From Oscillospiraceae bacterium (GTDB lineage Bacteria; Bacillota; Clostridia; Oscillospirales; Acutalibacteraceae), in assembly GCA_029007475.1 (NCBI GenBank), contig JAQXHW010000029.1, forward strand, positions 1 to 6,122: a DNA stretch of 6,122 nt. Reading direction: 5' to 3'. Under the pieces are notes generated by a model. That model was not told where the DNA came from. It ran no database searches and saw only the letters and a list, made by a program, of their open reading frames with translations. Below, in pieces: positions 1-6,122 of the stretch. The position numbers were made by a program, and so were the translations under genes. Every line of letters starts with the position of its first letter. Within the stretch, counting starts at the first letter, position 1.

Positions 1-335
1 CCGCCGCCTGCGGCACCGCCCTTAACACCGAACACGGGTCCTAAAGAAGGCTCTCTCAGGGCAATAATTGCATTCTTGCCGATTTTCGCCATAGCCTGTC
101 CTAAACCGCAGGTGGTGGTTGTTTTACCCTCGCCTGCAGGAGTGGGATTAATAGCGGTAACTAAAATCAGCTTGCCGTCGGGGTTTGAGGAAACCCTGTC
201 ACCCAGCTTGTCAGAGAGCTTTGCCTTAAATCTTCCGTAGGGCTCAAGCTCCTCATCGGAGATACCCAGTCCCTTTGCAATCTCGGTAATTGGTTTAAGC
301 TCGGTCTGTTGAGCAATTTGAATGTCAGTAAGCAT
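1..335 (-). CDS. fhs: Formate--tetrahydrofolate ligase, N-terminal fragment
   Basis: This is the first 111 residues of formate-tetrahydrofolate ligase (formyl-THF synthetase); the rest lies beyond the left edge. The cytosolic enzyme joins formate to tetrahydrofolate using ATP, giving 10-formyl-THF for purine and formyl-Met synthesis and, in acetogens, the Wood-Ljungdahl methyl branch. The fragment shows family hallmarks: an N-terminal stretch with LKPITEIAKGLGI (residues 13-25), then KLILVTAINPTPAGEGKTTTT (starts at residue 55), which contains the ATP-binding P-loop with Lys71, and ALREPSLGPVFGVKGGAAGG (residues 92-111). The start is the ATG at 335-333, supported by AAAGGAG at 350-344, 8 nt upstream, and by the N-terminus matching the family's usual one. 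It is transcribed away from the rodA-like gene from its own promoter. No defect is seen in the visible part. Identification is very secure. Confidence 0.96.
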   Translation of the reverse strand, partial: MLTDIQIAQQTELKPITEIAKGLGISDEELEPYGRFKAKLSDKLGDRVSSNPDGKLILVTAINPTPAGEGKTTTTCGLGQAMAKIGKNAIIALREPSLGPVFGVKGGAAGG

Positions 336-384
336 AAAGAAGTCTCCTTTGCGATTAAAATTAACAAAGTACAATTCGTCCATG

Positions 385-413
385 ATTATACCATTATTTC
401 CGCTTTACTTCAA
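385..413 (-). promoter_or_regulatory. Sigma-A-type promoter of fhs
   Basis: Read on the minus strand there is TTGAAG (413-408), a 17-bp spacer, then TATAAT (390-385). A TG one base upstream of the -10 makes it an extended -10 element (TGGTATAAT). Transcription would start near 378, giving an untranslated leader of about 43 nt before the fhs ATG. The leader is too short for a known large riboswitch and I see no stable hairpin in it, so the sequence gives no hint of special regulation. Inferred from consensus match and spacing only. Confidence 0.8.
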
Positions 414-441
414 GAGTTTTGAATATATTTATTCTTTTTTC
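414..441. promoter_or_regulatory. AT-rich segment between two divergent promoters
   Basis: This 28-bp stretch separates the -35 boxes of the fhs promoter (minus) and the rodA-like promoter (plus). It is 23/28 A or T, with a T run on the plus strand (435-440) and an ATATATTTATT core. Such sequence directly upstream of a -35 box can act as an UP element for the RNA polymerase alpha subunit, and here one segment could serve both promoters. The role is an inference; no repressor operator palindrome is evident. Confidence 0.4.
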
Positions 442-470
442 TTGATATTTGCCGCGAGTTTCTATATAAT
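442..470 (+). promoter_or_regulatory. Sigma-A-type promoter of the rodA-like gene
   Basis: TTGATA (442-447), a 17-bp spacer and a perfect TATAAT (465-470) form a near-consensus housekeeping promoter. Transcription would start near 477, leaving a leader of about 30 nt that contains the strong ribosome binding site AAGGAGG (495-501), 6 nt before the ATG at 508. The match suggests strong, mostly constitutive expression. Confidence 0.85.
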
Positions 471-507
471 ATACTGGCACAAGTATTTATAGAGAAGGAG
501 GTATGCC

Positions 508-1671
508 ATGAAAAAACTCTTGTCGCGAGTTGGTGACTATTTTTCCGCTACCGATAAAATGCTTTGGATTACTGTTATTACCGCTACGGTCATGAGCATC
601 ATGCTTCTCTCAAGCGTTGAGCGTGCGGGAGGCTCTTTTGTAAAAACTCAGGTTATGGCGGCAGTTATAGGTCTTGTTCTTGCCGTGGTTATCTCTGTTA
701 TTGACTACGAATACATCAGCAGATATTGGTTTATACTGGCTATCTTAGCGGTTATCCTATTTGCGTGGGTTTTCCTCTTTGGTATTACCGTTGTCGGTAC
801 CGACGACACGGCTTGGATTAAGCTCCCCGGCGGATTTACCTTCCAGCCCTCGGAGTTAGTTAAGATATTCTTTATTGTTACCTTTGCTACCCACCTTGAC
901 TACTTAAAGAAGAAAGAAAGGCTCAAGACCGTTTTAGGTGTTCTAACACTTTTAGGTCACGCCCTCATACCCATGGTTATTATCCACTTTCAGGGTGACG
1001 ACGGCTCGGCACTTATCTTCCTTTTAATTGCTCTTATAATGATGTTCACAGCAGGAGTTCAGGCAAGATATTTTCTCATTCTCTTAGGCGGACTTGCCGT
1101 GGGAATTCCCATAGTTTGGAACGTTCTTATGAACGATGAGCACAGAAACCGTATTAAAGCTCTTATGGACTTAGACGGCAACGCTCTTACGGACTACGGC
1201 TATCAGCAATATCAAAGTAAAGTATCTATCGCCTCGGGTGAGCTTTACGGCTACGGACCGGGCAAAGGCTACCGCACAGGTGTTGGCTATGTTCCTGAGC
1301 AGGAAAACGACTTCATTTTCTCCGTTGTGGGAGAAGAATGGGGATTTATCGGCGCAGTACTGGTACTTCTCGTACTCTTCTTAATTATTTTCGGAATATT
1401 TCGTGACGCACTTAACGCAAAGGATGATTTAGGCTCATACATGTGCTTCGGCATGATGGGACTTTTAGCTTCCCAGACAGTTATAAACATCGGAATGGTA
1501 ATCGGACTTCTCCCTGTTGTAGGTATCACCCTCCCCTTTCTCTCCGCAGGAGGTACCTCGTCAATGTGCCTTTACTTCGGTATAGGTCTTGTGCAGAGTG
1601 TGCGACTGCACAACAAAGACATAACCAAGGTAAAGCTCAGCTATACACGTTCAGAGAGAATCAAAATATAG
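508..1671 (+). CDS. rodA: SEDS-family peptidoglycan glycosyltransferase, RodA/FtsW type
   Basis: A 387-residue integral membrane protein of the SEDS family (RodA, FtsW, SpoVE). These enzymes polymerise lipid II into glycan strands at the cytoplasmic membrane together with a class B penicillin-binding protein. About ten hydrophobic helices are visible, with a large extracellular loop around residues 208-270. Family motifs in order: FQPSEL (112-117), QGDDGSA (162-168) matching QPDLGTA of RodA with Asp164 as the likely catalytic acid, PEQENDFIFSVVGEEWGF (263-280), and NIGMVIGLLPVVGITLPFLSAGGTS (starts at 327). The length fits RodA, and the basic C-terminal tail is short. Start choice is supported by AAGGAGG 6 nt upstream; an ATG at 503 is out of frame. 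It is a single-gene transcript between its own promoter and a terminator, with no mrdA/pbp2 partner visible. Family is certain; RodA rather than FtsW or SpoVE is likely because no division genes surround it. Some motif residues differ from the common form (SAGG for SYGG, ND for TD). Confidence 0.92.
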   Translation: MKKLLSRVGDYFSATDKMLWITVITATVMSIMLLSSVERAGGSFVKTQVMAAVIGLVLAVVISVIDYEYISRYWFILAILAVILFAWVFLFGITVVGTDDTAWIKLPGGFTFQPSELVKIFFIVTFATHLDYLKKKERLKTVLGVLTLLGHALIPMVIIHFQGDDGSALIFLLIALIMMFTAGVQARYFLILLGGLAVGIPIVWNVLMNDEHRNRIKALMDLDGNALTDYGYQQYQSKVSIASGELYGYGPGKGYRTGVGYVPEQENDFIFSVVGEEWGFIGAVLVLLVLFLIIFGIFRDALNAKDDLGSYMCFGMMGLLASQTVINIGMVIGLLPVVGITLPFLSAGGTSSMCLYFGIGLVQSVRLHNKDITKVKLSYTRSERIKI

Positions 1672-1730
1672 CTGAATATCGGCTGTAAGGATATAAACAT
1701 TTTTTGTATTTCAAGTTAACATCACAAGAT

Positions 1731-1768
1731 AAAAAATCACCGACTCGTAACGGAGTCGGTGATTTTTT
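1731..1768. terminator. Bidirectional intrinsic terminator
   Basis: A perfect 16-bp inverted repeat (1731-1746 with 1753-1768) around a 6-nt loop (GTAACG). Its core TCACCGACTC / GAGTCGGTGA is flanked by six A on the left and seven T on the right (1763-1769), so it ends in a U run whichever strand is transcribed. It lies between the stop of the rodA-like gene (1671) and the stop of the convergent esterase gene (1779) and can terminate both. Confidence 0.95.
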
Positions 1769-1778
1769 TATCGAATTA

Positions 1779-3335
1779 TTACTGCAGCTTCATGAGCCAC
1801 GCTACAATATCAGACATCATACAGCGCCATGCAGCCTCGTTATGAGCAAAGGTAGCTTCATATACAAAAGTCATCTTTTCCTTAGGATAACCTAAGGCCT
1901 CAAGCCACTCAGGCATAGCCTTGGCGTAAGGCAGAAGCATCTGCTCGAGAGAATCTCCGCCGCCGTTATAGAAATAAATGTTGGGGAGCTTCTCGCTTTC
2001 AGAGAAATCAAACTTTGCGAGATACTTATCCCATGTGGTTTTTTCAAACAGAATAAAGGCAGGTGATATTGCGCCTATTCCGCCGAACTTATTCATATAT
2101 TCCATACCGATATAGAAAGCCTCCAATCCGCCCGAGGAGCTGCCTACGATATAGTTATCCTTTACTGCTGTACTTGTGTTGTAGTTTGCATTAACATAAG
2201 GCACTACCTTATTAACAACAAAGTCGGCAAACTCCTCGCCTGTACGCACACCGAAATCACCCATAGCAAGCTGATCCGGGGGTACAGGGCCTAAATCGGG
2301 AGTAAGCTCGTTATCACGGCTTTTCGTGTTATCAATACCTACAAGGATTGCACCCTTTCCGCCGTTTTTCATAAGAGAGGTAATAACCTCGTCACTTTGC
2401 CATTCATCACCGAAGGTAGCAAGGTTAGCATCAAACTGATTATGGCCGTCTAACAGATAGATGACAGGGTACTTTTTAGCAGTATCGGCAGGATTATATC
2501 CCTTAGGTGTCCAGATATAGATAGGCTTTTTGTAAGCAGCGGTCTTTCCGCAGGCGGGAAAATCAAGTTTTACTGTGGTAAGAGTACCGTAATCGGTTTC
2601 ATCAAAAGCATAAAGACCCAGTCCCATAGCTTTCTTGGGAGTTTGGGTTGTGATATAGAATCCCGAGCTTACAACAGAGAGAGAGGCATTCATGCTTTGG
2701 CTCTGACCGTTGTTGAAAACTACCCGGTTATAAACGGAAACATCAACCTCGGCTTTATAAATCTTTTCGCCGTAATCATTGGTGCTGTGGAGAGTCATAG
2801 CCACTCCAGGCCAAGGTGAATTCTGGGTTCCTGCTGCTTCGTTGTAGAAATAGGCATTGACCGTATTCCAATATACATTATTTGAGAAATAAATTGTTAT
2901 TTTAGTGTTCATTTTTTCCTCCTCAGGCTCGGTGGGAGCCGTTGTAGCAGGCTCTGTTGTAACGATGGGAGCAGTAGTTTCTGCTTCGGCAGTGGTCTCG
3001 GGAACGGCAGTGGTTTCGGGCTCTCTGCCCATAACACCGCCGATATCATAGGGGTCATCCTCGCCGGCAACATACTTTTGAACAACGCTGGCGTCCTTGA
3101 TGTTTATGTCCTCATCGCCGTTGGCATCGGCACAGATAATGGCGTCGGCTGAGAGTTCTTCGATGTTGGCGATATATTTCTGGATAAGCGTAGCATCCTT
3201 TATATTTACCGCCGCATCTAAATTAACATCGCCACGGTAGAGAAATCTGTCTGCTGACACAGAAGCTACACCCACAGCCAGCATCATAACTACCGCAAGA
3301 GTAAGGGAAACTAGAGATAGCATTAATTTTCTCAT
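1779..3335 (-). CDS. Secreted dockerin / CBM26-like / CE1-type esterase
   Basis: A 518-residue modular exported protein. Residues 1-28 are a signal peptide (MRKLM, hydrophobic core, cleavage after VSA). Residues 33-91 are a type I dockerin with two calcium-binding repeats, D36-N38-D40-N44-D47 and D70-N72-D74-N78-D81, each followed by a QKY helix; it would dock onto a scaffoldin cohesin. Residues 106-140 are a Thr/Glu/Pro linker. Residues 143-235 resemble starch-binding CBM26 modules (YFSNN, YW at 155-156, SPWPGVAM with W175, VVFNNG). Residues 250-518 are an alpha/beta hydrolase of the esterase D / CE1 / Fes-like group: YPVIYLLDGHNQFD, nucleophile Ser400 in GSSSG (398-402), probable acid Asp461 in NGGGD, and His498 in FAHNEAAWR. 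It probably cleaves acyl esters on polysaccharide; the true substrate is unknown. The ATG at 3335 is fixed by the signal peptide; AAGGA lies 10 nt upstream, inside the end of addA. Domain order is clear; substrate is not. Confidence 0.9.
   Translation of the reverse strand: MRKLMLSLVSLTLAVVMMLAVGVASVSADRFLYRGDVNLDAAVNIKDATLIQKYIANIEELSADAIICADANGDEDINIKDASVVQKYVAGEDDPYDIGGVMGREPETTAVPETTAEAETTAPIVTTEPATTAPTEPEEEKMNTKITIYFSNNVYWNTVNAYFYNEAAGTQNSPWPGVAMTLHSTNDYGEKIYKAEVDVSVYNRVVFNNGQSQSMNASLSVVSSGFYITTQTPKKAMGLGLYAFDETDYGTLTTVKLDFPACGKTAAYKKPIYIWTPKGYNPADTAKKYPVIYLLDGHNQFDANLATFGDEWQSDEVITSLMKNGGKGAILVGIDNTKSRDNELTPDLGPVPPDQLAMGDFGVRTGEEFADFVVNKVVPYVNANYNTSTAVKDNYIVGSSSGGLEAFYIGMEYMNKFGGIGAISPAFILFEKTTWDKYLAKFDFSESEKLPNIYFYNGGGDSLEQMLLPYAKAMPEWLEALGYPKEKMTFVYEATFAHNEAAWRCMMSDIVAWLMKLQ
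2988..3023 (-). repeat. 18-bp tandem repeat in the interdomain linker
   Basis: Two adjacent 18-bp units (2988-3005 and 3006-3023) match at 15 of 18 positions and each encodes (V/E)PETTA on the minus strand. They lie within the Thr/Glu/Pro linker between the dockerin and the CBM26-like module, where further degenerate TTA-containing units follow. This looks like slippage-prone linker expansion, usual for secreted modular glycan-degrading enzymes, where such linkers are flexible and often glycosylated. Confidence 0.75.
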
Positions 3336-3338
3336 AAC

Positions 3339-6122
3339 TCAGACATCCTTGCTTTCTGAAAGATAAACAGAGTAAATAAGACATCTTTTAACAGGCTTTT
3401 TGAATATCTGTTCAATCGCGTTTTTATAAAGATAAAGCTGTTTTGAATACATATCCTTTAGCCTATCAATATCGTCTACCCTATCTGTCTTATAATCTAC
3501 CACAATTATACCGCTGTCGTCAACAATAAGCAAATCAACGGCTCCCTCAAGCACAACGGGAGTGACTGCAAGCTCACCCTCTAAGCCGTCAGTTACAAGA
3601 CTTGCAGGGATATTTACGGTAAATTTGTATTCACGGTAATACTCCCTTGAATTTAGGGCCAGTAAGACAATCTCGGAGGAGATGAATCTTCGGATTTTAT
3701 CCTTATCTATAACCTCTGTCTGCTGAGGGGTTAAGATTTTAGAATTCTTGAGTCTCTCAATTTCCGCGTCGATATTCTCTGACGCAATTTTGTAGTCACA
3801 GTGCTCTAAAAACAGATGCAGTGCTGTACCCTTTTCTGCGGCAGTAAGGGGGATATCCGAGAGAAATTTTGGTTTCTTCATTTGATGAGTAAAGGCTTTC
3901 TCAATGTCTTTATGGGCAAGCTCTGAGGCTGTTACCTTCTGAGGAATACTGCAAAGAGCCTTTTTCTCATACTCAAAGCTAAAGCGGTTTTGTATTATAT
4001 CAAGCACATCCTCAGGCACGGCTTCATATTCGATTTTTGAGCTAACCTCTGATGCGTGGTATGTTTCCGAAAATTCATCTTTTGCTTTTGTGATAATTAC
4101 AGATAGAGCTCCCGACTCCTCCTCTTTATTAAATTCAGGCTCTGCTGCTCCTGCATACTCTCTCAGCTTTACACCGTCAGGATGAGCAAGGGCGCACATA
4201 ATAAGCCAATCGCTCATGTGCTTTGAGTTCCTGACAGAAAACGGAAGTATACTTCCGCAACCGGGCATAGATGCGGCAATATTCGTAACGGTATCATGCA
4301 TTTTAACATCGCTTGCCACCATAACAAGCCTTTCCTTGGCCCTTGTCATGGCAACATATAGGACTCGAAGCTCCTCGCTCATTTCGCTGTTTTTAACCGC
4401 AAAGGAGATTGTATCTCTCGGGAAGGTTGTAAAGGAAGTCCCCAATACGTTATCCCGAAGCTTTGAAGCAAAACCTAAACGAGAATGTAAAAGAACATTC
4501 TCGCTGCTGTTGCTGCGAAACTCCCTGTGGGTATCGGCGATAATGCACACCGGAAATTCCAAACCCTTGGAGCTGTGGATAGTCATAATTCTGACACAAT
4601 TCTCGCGAGCATCTTTTGTGTCAACCGCTGCCGGTAAATCGTCACCCTCAGTTTCAATTCGGGAGAGAAAATCCACAAAGGCAGAAACACCCTTTGAAGC
4701 TCCCTGCTCAAACTTTTCCGCGTAGGTTATAAGAAGTCTGAGGTTATCCTCAGCATTTCCATTAAAGGCAGCACTTGCTACGGCAGGAAGATTTGTTGAG
4801 TCGTAGAGGGTGTTTATAAACACGTCCGCAGGCTGAGTGAGAGAAAGGGTTCTCAAATTATTTATTTCCTCAAGAAAAAGTCTTGCTTTCTCATCTCCGC
4901 TTTGGGCGTATTCGGTTAAAGCCGAGAAAAGAGGGGCCTTTTTCTTTACGGCTCTCACCTTTGCCATATCGTCGGGGGTAAAGCCGTAAACAGGAGACAT
5001 CATAACCGATGCAAGAGGAATATCCTGCAAGGGATTGTCGATAATTTTGAGAAAACTCAGGGCAAGATTTATTTCCGAAGAAGTAATAAACGCTTGCTTT
5101 TTGCCGCATACCGCAGGTATTCCCAGCTTCTTTAGCTGATTTACATAGGTAACGGCATGGTTCTTGGTATTTCGCATAATAATTGCTATATCGGAATACC
5201 TTACAAGACGCTTAATATCCCCGTCCTTAATATAGGTTTCACTGCACATTTTATGGATAAGCTCCGCGATATAAGCAGCCTCCTGAGCAGCTTGGTCGGG
5301 GTTTTCCTTTTCGCTTAAATCAAGCAGATGAAGTTCGGCACAAGGACAGTCAGACGGATCATATAGAGCAGCAGGCACTAACTTCTCCTCGTCGTTATAC
5401 TCGATATCGCCTATCTGAGTTGACATAAGCCGTGAGAAAACAAAGTTTATGTAGTCGGTGACCTCTTTTCGGCTTCGGAAGTTTTTCTCAAGTATAACCT
5501 TAGAGGGATAATTGTTTTTCTCTCTTTCAAAAAGCGGTAAGCTATTCTTTCTTGCAAGGAAAATCTCAGGCATAGCCTGTCTGAAGCCGTAGATGCTCTG
5601 CTTTACGTCTCCTACCACAAAGAGATTTTTTCCGTTATGGCTAACGCAGTTGTAGATTAAATCCTGCACCTCGTTGGCATCCTGATATTCGTCAACCATA
5701 ACCTCGTCATAGCGGTCGGAAATTTCACGGGCAATCGCTGAGGGACGCACATTACCGAGCTCATCTCTATCCACTAAAATTTCAATAGCTCTGTGGGTAA
5801 TATCATCGAAGTCGGCTACCTTCTTGCTTTGCTTTATTCTGCCGTAATTCTCAGCGTAGAGAAGTACGGTTTCAAACAGCTTTGAAGCAATGGGTCTCAG
5901 GCTCTCAATATCGGACTTTGCATCCTTTTCGCTAATTTTGAACAGACCTTTTATAAGAGCATAGGAGGACTCCTTCATTTTCTTACGGTTAGCTGCAACC
6001 TTGAGCTTAATGGGGTGTTCCTTAAACTTATCCGCCTTTATCTGCTTTGGCTTGTAGGTTTCAAGAAAGGCTCTGATTTCATCATAAGTTGATGCTGTTA
6101 GCTTCTCTCTCAGTTCCTCTAA
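3339..6122 (-). CDS. addA: ATP-dependent helicase/nuclease subunit AddA, 5' end missing
   Basis: The visible 927 residues are the C-terminal three quarters of AddA, the helicase-nuclease subunit that with AddB processes double-strand DNA ends for RecA-dependent repair. The frame stays open to the right edge; the Met at 5978 is internal, since helicase sequence precedes and spans it. Numbering from the edge, UvrD/Rep-type motifs are: DFDD (104-107), motif II VDEYQD (143-148), motif III GDVKQSIYGFRQA (171-183), motif IV KNFRSR (213-218), motif V TIHSSKGLEFPV (514-525), and motif VI LRVLYVAMTRAKERL (585-599). The C-terminal RecB-family nuclease follows: KVTASEL (729-735), GTALHLFLEH (765-774, His769), EGAVDLL (Asp863), VDYKTD (Asp876, Lys878) and KQLYLY (894-899). 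Nuclease residues are intact. About 300 residues with the Walker A motif lie outside, judged from the roughly 1,200-residue family length. addB would be expected upstream, beyond the edge. The stop is 3 nt from the esterase start. Confidence 0.95.
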   Translation of the reverse strand, partial: LEELREKLTASTYDEIRAFLETYKPKQIKADKFKEHPIKLKVAANRKKMKESSYALIKGLFKISEKDAKSDIESLRPIASKLFETVLLYAENYGRIKQSKKVADFDDITHRAIEILVDRDELGNVRPSAIAREISDRYDEVMVDEYQDANEVQDLIYNCVSHNGKNLFVVGDVKQSIYGFRQAMPEIFLARKNSLPLFEREKNNYPSKVILEKNFRSRKEVTDYINFVFSRLMSTQIGDIEYNDEEKLVPAALYDPSDCPCAELHLLDLSEKENPDQAAQEAAYIAELIHKMCSETYIKDGDIKRLVRYSDIAIIMRNTKNHAVTYVNQLKKLGIPAVCGKKQAFITSSEINLALSFLKIIDNPLQDIPLASVMMSPVYGFTPDDMAKVRAVKKKAPLFSALTEYAQSGDEKARLFLEEINNLRTLSLTQPADVFINTLYDSTNLPAVASAAFNGNAEDNLRLLITYAEKFEQGASKGVSAFVDFLSRIETEGDDLPAAVDTKDARENCVRIMTIHSSKGLEFPVCIIADTHREFRSNSSENVLLHSRLGFASKLRDNVLGTSFTTFPRDTISFAVKNSEMSEELRVLYVAMTRAKERLVMVASDVKMHDTVTNIAASMPGCGSILPFSVRNSKHMSDWLIMCALAHPDGVKLREYAGAAEPEFNKEEESGALSVIITKAKDEFSETYHASEVSSKIEYEAVPEDVLDIIQNRFSFEYEKKALCSIPQKVTASELAHKDIEKAFTHQMKKPKFLSDIPLTAAEKGTALHLFLEHCDYKIASENIDAEIERLKNSKILTPQQTEVIDKDKIRRFISSEIVLLALNSREYYREYKFTVNIPASLVTDGLEGELAVTPVVLEGAVDLLIVDDSGIIVVDYKTDRVDDIDRLKDMYSKQLYLYKNAIEQIFKKPVKRCLIYSVYLSESKDV
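3346..3350 (-). promoter_or_regulatory. Ribosome binding site of the esterase, inside addA
   Basis: On the minus strand AAGGA (3350-3346) lies 10 nt before the esterase ATG and within the last codons of addA (Ser-Lys-Asp-Val-stop). It is weaker and further from its start than the sites of fhs and the rodA-like gene. Ribosomes finishing addA would release 3 nt before the next ATG, which suits translational coupling. No convincing promoter was seen between here and the preceding addA sequence. Confidence 0.6.

Noticed and set aside
1287..1688. Short open frames on both strands over the 3' half of the rodA-like gene (1287-1529 minus, 1443-1688 plus).
   Set aside because: Both overlap conserved SEDS motifs in another frame and show no ribosome site or protein family features.
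1672..1730. Small regulatory RNA or extra hairpin between the rodA-like stop and the terminator.
   Set aside because: Only a weak AGC/GCT pairing around 1671-1684 is visible, and there is no promoter; it is best read as the 3' untranslated stretch.
1704..1895. Plus-strand open frame of 63 codons across the terminator and the esterase 3' end.
   Set aside because: It reads through the terminator hairpin and is antisense to the esterase C-terminus; no ribosome site was seen.
3380..3430. Possible separate promoter for the esterase in the addA 3' end (minus-strand TTGAAC followed by a TTAAAA-like box).
   Set aside because: The -10 box is a poor match and the spacing is off; it falls in addA coding sequence where such matches occur by chance.
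4216..4725. Plus-strand open frame of 169 codons opposite addA.
   Set aside because: It lies wholly antisense to conserved helicase motifs V and VI, has no recognisable domain, and its hydrophobic and Ser/Thr-rich composition is what the reverse complement of addA codons gives.
3339..5978. The ATG at 5978 as the true start of addA, giving an 879-residue protein.
   Set aside because: The frame stays open for 48 more codons to the window edge, the Met falls inside the helicase region, and the essential N-terminal Walker A part of AddA would be missing. There is a GGAG-like stretch nearby only by chance within coding sequence.
1..6122. Mobile element, CRISPR array, defence system or other new multi-gene system.
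   Set aside because: No transposase, integrase, regularly spaced repeat, toxin-antitoxin pair or terminal inverted repeat was seen; the genes are housekeeping apart from one modular secreted enzyme.

Overview
The window looks like chromosomal DNA from a Gram-positive, anaerobic Clostridia-type bacterium, most likely a Ruminococcus / Oscillospiraceae relative from a gut or rumen. The reasons are strong AGGAGG-type ribosome binding sites, near-consensus sigma-A promoters, an AddA-type (not RecB) recombination nuclease, a formate-tetrahydrofolate ligase, and a secreted enzyme with a type I dockerin and a starch-binding-like module, as in cellulosome or amylosome builders. Base composition is moderate (about mid-40s % GC by eye). 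The species cannot be fixed from the sequence alone.

Layout from left to right. At 1-335 (minus) is the N-terminal part of formate-tetrahydrofolate ligase, running off the left edge. The 172-bp gap at 336-507 holds two back-to-back promoters with 17-bp spacers, one for fhs (minus) and one for a SEDS-family peptidoglycan glycosyltransferase of RodA/FtsW type at 508-1671 (plus). At 1731-1768 a perfect 16-bp hairpin, flanked by A and T runs, acts as a shared terminator between this gene and the convergent genes to its right.

The right two thirds is one minus-strand unit. The helicase-nuclease subunit AddA enters from the right edge (3339-6122, N-terminus missing). Only 3 nt after its stop codon starts a secreted protein (1779-3335) with the order signal peptide, type I dockerin, Thr/Glu/Pro linker, CBM26-like module and alpha/beta-hydrolase esterase. 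The esterase's ribosome binding site lies inside the end of addA, so the two are probably co-transcribed and perhaps translationally coupled, although their functions (DNA repair and extracellular carbohydrate work) are unrelated.

Most of the window is housekeeping: one-carbon metabolism, cell-wall synthesis and recombination. The accessory gene of interest is the dockerin-CBM-esterase. I found no CRISPR array, insertion sequence, tRNA, rRNA, phage gene or clear sign of a new multi-gene system.
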